DNA from: Prorocentrum cordatum | Taxonomy: Eukaryota > Sar > Dinophyceae > Prorocentrales > Prorocentraceae | Length of the DNA: 47,736 nt | NCBI GenBank assembly: GCA_963575745.1 | Contig: CAUYUJ010007289.1 | Span: 1 to 47,736 of the forward strand | Reading direction: 5' to 3' | Part shown: piece by piece, positions 43,418 through 47,736 of the stretch | How positions within the stretch are numbered: position 1 is the first letter of the stretch | How the letters are laid out: each line of letters opens with the position of its first letter | Translations under genes and position numbers: made by a program | The notes under the pieces: generated by a model | What the model was told of the DNA's origin: nothing | The model's input: only the letters and a program-made list of their open reading frames with translations | Database searches by the model: none

Positions 43418-43904
43418 TTGCACGTTCTTCTATCTCTCGGACTTCTACCTTTCTCCGTGTGGTGTATCGGCTGTGAATATTTGCACATTCCATGCTCATT
43501 GCATTGATGTGCACTGTCATATCTTCGGCTGTGATTTACTTTGCTCACTTGTGCTTCTCTTATATATACTGACAGCTACGCTGTTGTTTATATAGTGACA
43601 GCTTCGCTGTTCATTCTTATCGAGTTTCAAGATTGTATTCTTCTTGCATGTTTGTTGTGATGATCACGACGCCGAAGACAGCCATTCTTTTCCACTCTCT
43701 ATGCTCATTCGCCTTCAGGTGCACCTTCATATCTGCTGTTGTGATTTACTTACGTCAATCGTGATTCTCTTATTTATAGAGACAGCTTCGCTGCTCGATG
43801 ATAAGAGTTGAGCCTGCTTTAGGTACGTCATGATGGGTGTCTCTGCGCTGCTTGACGTTGTAGGGCTAGGCCCCAGGGCCTGCACAGCCTTGCAAAGGAC
43901 AAAA
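43418..43904 (+). other. 3' untranslated region of the LINE, with internal duplication
   Basis: Two diverged copies of about 110 bp (near 43485-43590 and 43695-43795) share ATGCTCATT, GTGCAC, TTCATATC, TGTGATTTACTT and TCTCTTAT. Each ends in GACAGCTTCGCTG, a small stem with a TTCG loop, and an extra GACAGCTTCGCTG lies at 43600. RT recognition of 3' structures is known for LINEs; that role here is inference. Confidence 0.6.
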
Positions 43905-43917
43905 GGAGCGGAGGGAG
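43905..43917. repeat. Target-site duplication, right copy
   Basis: GGAGCGGAGGGAG, identical to 37859-37871, followed by the rest of the repeat core (GGCCGGCCCCAAAATGGGG). Confidence 0.85.
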
Positions 43918-44108
43918 GGCCGGCCCCAAAATGGGGCGGCGCCTCCCCCCTCCGGAGCGCCGGCGGGGAGGGCGGGGGCGCGTGGGGGCGGCAGGGGAGC
44001 GCGGGGGGGGGGGCGCTGAGGTGGCTGCGGTGCGTGCGTCATCGTGTGGTCGTCAGTGCGTGGGTTTCCCTGGATGCTTGCGTGTGCGTCTGTGTGCGTG
44101 GGTTGTAC

Positions 44109-44148
<40 letters not shown>

Positions 44149-44449
44149 GTGCGTGTGAGTGTTTGTGTGTGCCCCCGTGTGTGTATGTGCATGTGTGATT
44201 GGTGTGCGTGTGCGCGTCCCTCTGTGTGTGTGTGAGATGTGCTGTGTGTTTGTGCGTGCGCGTTTGCGCGTGTGTGTCGACGTTTGCGTGTTGATGTGTT
44301 GCGTGTGCGTGTGTGTGCGTATGGGTGCGTGTGTGTGTGTGGAGCATGCTGGCGTATGTGTGCGTTCTTGTGTATGTATATGTGTTTGTATGTGTGTGTT
44401 CGTGTGTGCGTGCTTATGTGCGTATGCTCGTTTATGTAAGTGCCTCTTT
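43918..44449. repeat. Remainder of the 610-bp repeat unit split by the LINE
   Basis: The GC core continues to about 44010, then the GT-rich part with the fixed words GCGCGTTTGCGCGTGTG (44258) and GGAGCATGCTGGCGTA (44341). The array ends at TTTGCTATCC. Confidence 0.85.
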
Positions 44450-44879
44450 GCTATCCGGGTTTTGGACGCTTACAAGTTCCCGGATAGCTCCTTGAGAGCA
44501 GAGGATTTCAGATAAGGAGCCGGCTGTGGGTGGTGAGGAGGACACGCCCACGCTCGCCGGTCCACGATCCCCGGAGCAACTCGCCGGAGTTCGCAGCGTG
44601 TCCGGGAGCGTGGCTTCCTAGCGTTTCCCAATGCGCGTGGCTCCAGGGTGCGCGAAGCGCCTCGGCAGAGCTTCGGAAAAGCTTCGGCAGTTCTTCCAGG
44701 CTCCCAGGCAGATCTTCCTTGCGCGCGTTGCAGGGTCCCACGCATCGTACCCGGCGCCCCTGCAAGCGTGTCCTGCGAGGTTTCCTGCGTCCTGCGCATC
44801 GTTTCAGGCGGCCTGGCACAGGTCCCCGTACGGCATTCCGCGTTTGGCTTCGCTATCCGGGTTTTCGACGCTTACAAGT
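44450..44879. repeat. Direct repeat pair, first copy with 10-bp stem
   Basis: GCTATCCGGGTTTT then GACGCTTACAAGT occurs at 44450 and again at about 44851, one mismatch between them. At the first copy GCTATCCGGG (44450-44459) is followed by its exact complement CCCGGATAGC (44479-44488), loop 19. The intervening 360 bp have no gene I can support. Confidence 0.75.
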
Positions 44880-44880
44880 A

Positions 44881-46437
44881 ACTCGTAGAGCTTCCCTTAG
44901 CAAGTTATTGCTGGAAGCTAAGAGTAATTCCGGCGCGCCCCGGAGCTAGTTGGCTCGAAAAATCTCGACGGAACTTTTGACAACTTTTGCTCGGTTGAAA
45001 ATTTTGTTCTCGGAATTTGACAATTCGTTTGAGCTCTAGTATTTTTTCCCGTGATATTCGATCTTATTCTCGCTCGCCATTTGATCTCAGCTCGATCGGG
45101 TGAGTATCACTATCGAAAAAGCACTGTGGCGGGATCGGCCGTTTCGAGTCATCTTGATACGTGCTGACGGTTTTCTGAGCAAAACTCGAGCTTTAGGACC
45201 GCTACAGAGCTCGTCAACACAGCTAATCGATGTAGAATGATTAGGCGCGTTCGGCTGTTCAATCGAGAGGTCTGAACTCGGTCTGTCAGCCGAGAGCTAG
45301 GTTCGGAGATCTGTTCGTATTATTCGAGTCATCTTGACAGGAACTCTCGGTTTTCTACATTCAACTCGAGCTGTAGGACAGCTACAGAGCTGATACTCAC
45401 AGAAACCGATTCAGAATCCTCAGTTGCGTTTTTCTGTCGAATCCAGAGCTCTGAACTCAGTCTGCCGATCTAGAATTTGTATTCGTCGAGTGATCTTGAG
45501 AAGTGCTCTCGATCTTCTTCACCCAACTCGCGCTGAGGGGGCTACAGTGCTGTTGGTCACAGGAATCGATTTGAAGACATCAGGCGCGTCCGCCTGTTGA
45601 ATCCAGAGCTCGGAACTCGGTCTGCTGCCCAAATTAGAACTGCAAAACTCCTATATTGTTGGAGTCATTCTCAGAAGTGCATGCCGGTTTTCTGCACCTA
45701 ACTCGGGCCTGTAGGGGTGCTGCAGGGCTGGTAATGACAGAAGTCGATTCGCAGACATCCGACGCGTGCGCCTGTCGCATTCAGAGGTCAACAAATATTC
45801 ACTATAAGTCGGAATGTTGGAAGCTGTCGGTTTTCTTAACTTAAGTCGAGGTAGGAAGCTCTACGAGTCCCCCGGCGCTAACCAAGGTTGACGGTTTACC
45901 GCCGGCGCCCCGTTGCAGGACAGCTACAGAGCTGGCAAGCACGCCCATCGCATTCATATTGGTATTATTTGGGTCATCTTGATAGACGCCCTCGGTTCTC
46001 TGTACTTAACTCGAGCTCTAGGGCAGCTACAGAGCTCATAGTCACAGAAATCGATTGGGAATCATCAGGCGCGTTCGTGCGTCGAATCGAGAGCTCTGGA
46101 CTCGGCCTGCTGCCCGAGCTAGGTTCGCAAAACTATTCGCATTGTTCGAGTTGTTCTAGAAGTGCTCTCGGTATTCCGCACTTAACTCGTGCTGGGGAGT
46201 GCTACAGTACTGCTCGTCACGGAAATCGATTCTGAGACATCAGACGCGTCTGTCTGTCGAACCCAGAGCTCGGAACTCGGTCTGCTGCTCGAACTAGTTC
46301 CGCGAAACTATTGTATTATTGGAGTTGTTCGTTTTCTTGCTAGAGTCATCTTAAGAGGTCTGAAATCGCTTGGGCTGAAGAACTAGTCGTTCTTGGATTT
46401 TTCTTCACATGCCTGCGAGTCAGGAAGCTCTACGAGT
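44881..46437. repeat. 15-bp inverted repeats around the satellite
   Basis: ACTCGTAGAGCTTCC at 44881-44895 has exact complements GGAAGCTCTACGAGT at 45854-45868 and 46423-46437. They could be ends of a non-autonomous element that carries or captured the satellite. Confidence 0.55.
45146..46400. repeat. 160-180-bp satellite, seven to eight units
   Basis: Units start with GAGTCATCTTGA or variants at 45146, 45326, 45488, 45662, about 45815, 45970, 46148 and 46322. Shared landmarks are CTCTCGGTTTTCTGCAC, TTAACTCGAGCT, GGACAGCTACAGAGCTG, GTCACAGAAATCGATT, CAGGCGCGTTCG and GAGCTCGGAACTCGGTCTGC. Identity between units is moderate, so the array is old. There are stops in all frames. Function unknown. 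Confidence 0.8.
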
Positions 46438-46476
46438 CCCCCGGCGGTAAGAAAGGTTGACGGTTTACCGCCGGCG
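45854..46476. repeat. Two copies of a 55-bp hairpin-bearing motif
   Basis: The motif GGAAGCTCTACGAGTCCCCC followed by GGCGGTAA, AAGGTTGACGG and TTTACCGCCGGCGC occurs at 45854-45910 and 46423-46476. In the second copy CCGGCGGTAA pairs exactly with TTACCGCCGG; in the first there is one mismatch. The first copy breaks a satellite unit between CTTAAGTCGAG and AGGACAGCTACAGAGCTG. Confidence 0.7.
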
Positions 46477-46880
46477 CAGCTGGCCCACCCGGCCGAGGCG
46501 GACAATGTGGCAACTTTTGGGTGTTTTTGCGAATATTTGAAAGATATTTGGCCATTTATTTTGAGAAATCAGATTTTTCGCACCTGTGAACGACTATGAG
46601 GGCCTCTCTGTCTTAGTATGAGCTCTGTAGGCGCATTTTTATTATCAAAACACTTGGAGGAACCATCTTGATGTCGACACGACAAAGAACATCGTGCTCT
46701 TTTTTGTTTTGTTTCTTTGAACTCTTTTTATAACCCTTCCTTTCGCTTCTGGACACTCTGACGCGTGCGAAGGGGCTCTCATCAGGTTTCTGGGTTCGCT
46801 CTCGGCAGTTCTAAGGCGTAGTGATATCGGTTTTCTGTACTCCGCTTCAGTTTTGCTACAGAACTCGTACGCACATGAAC
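46477..46880. other. AT-richer unique DNA, no gene seen
   Basis: No exon-like frame, no clear repeat. A weak resemblance to the satellite reappears near 46825 (CGGTTTTCTGTACT, TTGCTACAGAACTCGTA). Confidence 0.5.
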
Positions 46881-46884
46881 TCTT

Positions 46885-47540
46885 TTTTATGTCTTTGTGT
46901 TTCTGTATTGGTGTGTCTCTGTGTCTGTGTGTTTTTGTGTTCGTCCGTGTGTTTGTGTCTGTCTGTGTATCTGTGCGTCTCTGTTTCTGCATCGCTGTGT
47001 CTATCCGTTTGTATATCTGAGTGAGTGTCTGTGCGTCTATATCTCCGTCTGGCTTTCGTGTCTGTGTGTGCGTGCGTCCGTGTCTCTGTGTGTGTATTTG
47101 CGTGTCCTCGTGTCTGTGTGTCTGTATGACTGGTTGTCTGTGTCTCTTTGTTTCTGTTTTCTGCATCTCTGCGTTTGTATGTCCGTATCTCGGTGTGTCT
47201 GTCCGTCTGTGTATCTGTCTGTATGACTGTCGTTCTGTGCGTGTCTGCACGTCTGTGTGTCTGTGTGTCTGTATATTTGTCTGTGTGTGTGTGTTTGTAT
47301 CTCTGTGTGTCGGCCCAGGCTCGGGCTTGGGTTTGTGTGTCAGATGTGTATCTGTTTGTATGTGTGTCTGTGTGTCTGTCTGTATGTGTGTCTGTGTGCT
47401 TGTGCCTCTGGTCTGCGTGTCCGTGTCTCCTTGAATGTGCGTGTCTGTGTGCTAGTGTTTTGCATGCCTGCGTGCTTTTTTGTGTCTGTGTGTCTGTGTG
47501 TCTGTGTGTCTGAGTGTCTGTCTGTCTGCGTGTTTGTGTA
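46885..47540. repeat. (TGTGTCTG)n-type GT/TC-rich array
   Basis: Tandem TGTG/TCTG words with many variants. Cys/Val/Ser-rich open frames across it are artefacts. Confidence 0.85.
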
Positions 47541-47736
47541 TGCTGGGGCTCGGGCTGGGCTCGGGCTCGGGCTCGGGCTCGGGCTGGCGCCTGGGCTTCG
47601 GCTCGGGCTCGGAACTCGGTCGGGCTTGGGCTCGGGAGCTCGAGCTCGGACTTGGGCTCGGGCTCGGGCTCGGGCTCTGGCTGGGGCTCCGGCTCGGGCT
47701 CGGGTTTGGGCCTGGGCCTGGGCTCGGGCTCGGGCT
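47541..47736. repeat. (GGCTCG)n hexanucleotide array running off the window
   Basis: GGCTCGGGCTCG with CTGGGC and TTGGGC variants up to the last base. Confidence 0.9.

Larger units (their letters stand above)
37872..43904 (+). mobile_element. Complete 6.0-kb LINE with 13-bp target-site duplication
   Basis: The element is flanked by identical GGAGCGGAGGGAG copies. Its right edge ends TTGCAAAGGACAAAA before the right copy. Joining the flanks restores an uninterrupted copy of the host repeat core. It encodes ORF1, an apurinic-type endonuclease, RT and an RNase H-like domain. It has no frameshift over 5 kb, unlike its neighbours, which points to a young insertion. The tail is A-rich but has no long poly(A). 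Confidence 0.85.

Noticed and set aside
45146-46400. snRNA or 5S rRNA cluster as an explanation for the 160-180-bp repeats
   Set aside because: No recognisable 5S internal-control or snRNA Sm-type context, and units diverge throughout. Treated as a satellite.
1-47736. Dinoflagellate spliced-leader relic or gene
   Set aside because: I looked for the conserved CCGTAGCCATTTTGGCTC motif by eye and did not see it on either strand. A computed search would settle it.

Overview
The window looks like nuclear DNA from a dinoflagellate. The evidence is a GC-rich sequence crowded with micro- and minisatellites, short exons in large repeat-filled introns, and diverged mobile elements of kinds common in dinoflagellates: LINEs whose reverse transcriptase has ADN instead of ADD, a Helitron, and a multi-exon transposase-like gene. 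Prorocentrum or a relative is my guess from family resemblance and is not proven. I found no operons, bacterial promoters, tRNAs, rRNAs, CRISPR arrays or spliced-leader motif. All convincing coding sequence lies on the + strand.

Layout. 1-2.1 kb: decayed coding sequence carrying regularly recurring GCCGCAGTTGCGGC-type palindromes. 2.3-4.9 kb: a LINE ORF1 with frameshifts, cut off at 4900. 4.9-26.1 kb: a 21.2-kb block bounded by inverted 40-bp ends (35 of 40 identical). It holds a 90-bp satellite, many simple-repeat arrays, one multi-exon gene with a Lys-rich repeat protein (about 9.3-13.05 kb), a GGGCCC-rich minisatellite and an 11-bp minisatellite, a second multi-exon gene that ends in a transposase-like exon (17.6-23.87 kb), a 190-bp MITE-like element with 40-bp inverted repeats, and a 94-bp near-perfect hairpin. 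26.1-35.8 kb: a Helitron coding for a Rep (HUH and paired Tyr), a PIF1-type helicase and, unusually, a ubiquitin-specific-protease (USP/C19-like) domain followed by a small Cys/His module. 35.9-44.45 kb: a roughly 610-bp higher-order GT/GC-rich tandem repeat. A complete 6.0-kb LINE (ORF1, endonuclease, RT, RNase H) has inserted into it, with an exact 13-bp target-site duplication. 44.45-46.4 kb: a 160-180-bp satellite with short mobile-looking hairpins. 46.9 kb to the end: GT/TC-rich and GGCTCG arrays.

How the parts fit. The window is mostly nested mobile DNA. The most interesting objects are the possible 21-kb transposon carrying its own transposase gene plus cargo, and the Helitron with a USP-type cysteine protease. 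Nearly all Helitron and LINE ORF1 reading-frame breaks look like single-base losses, several in short homopolymers. They may therefore be assembly errors rather than inactivating mutations, and the elements may be more intact than they appear.
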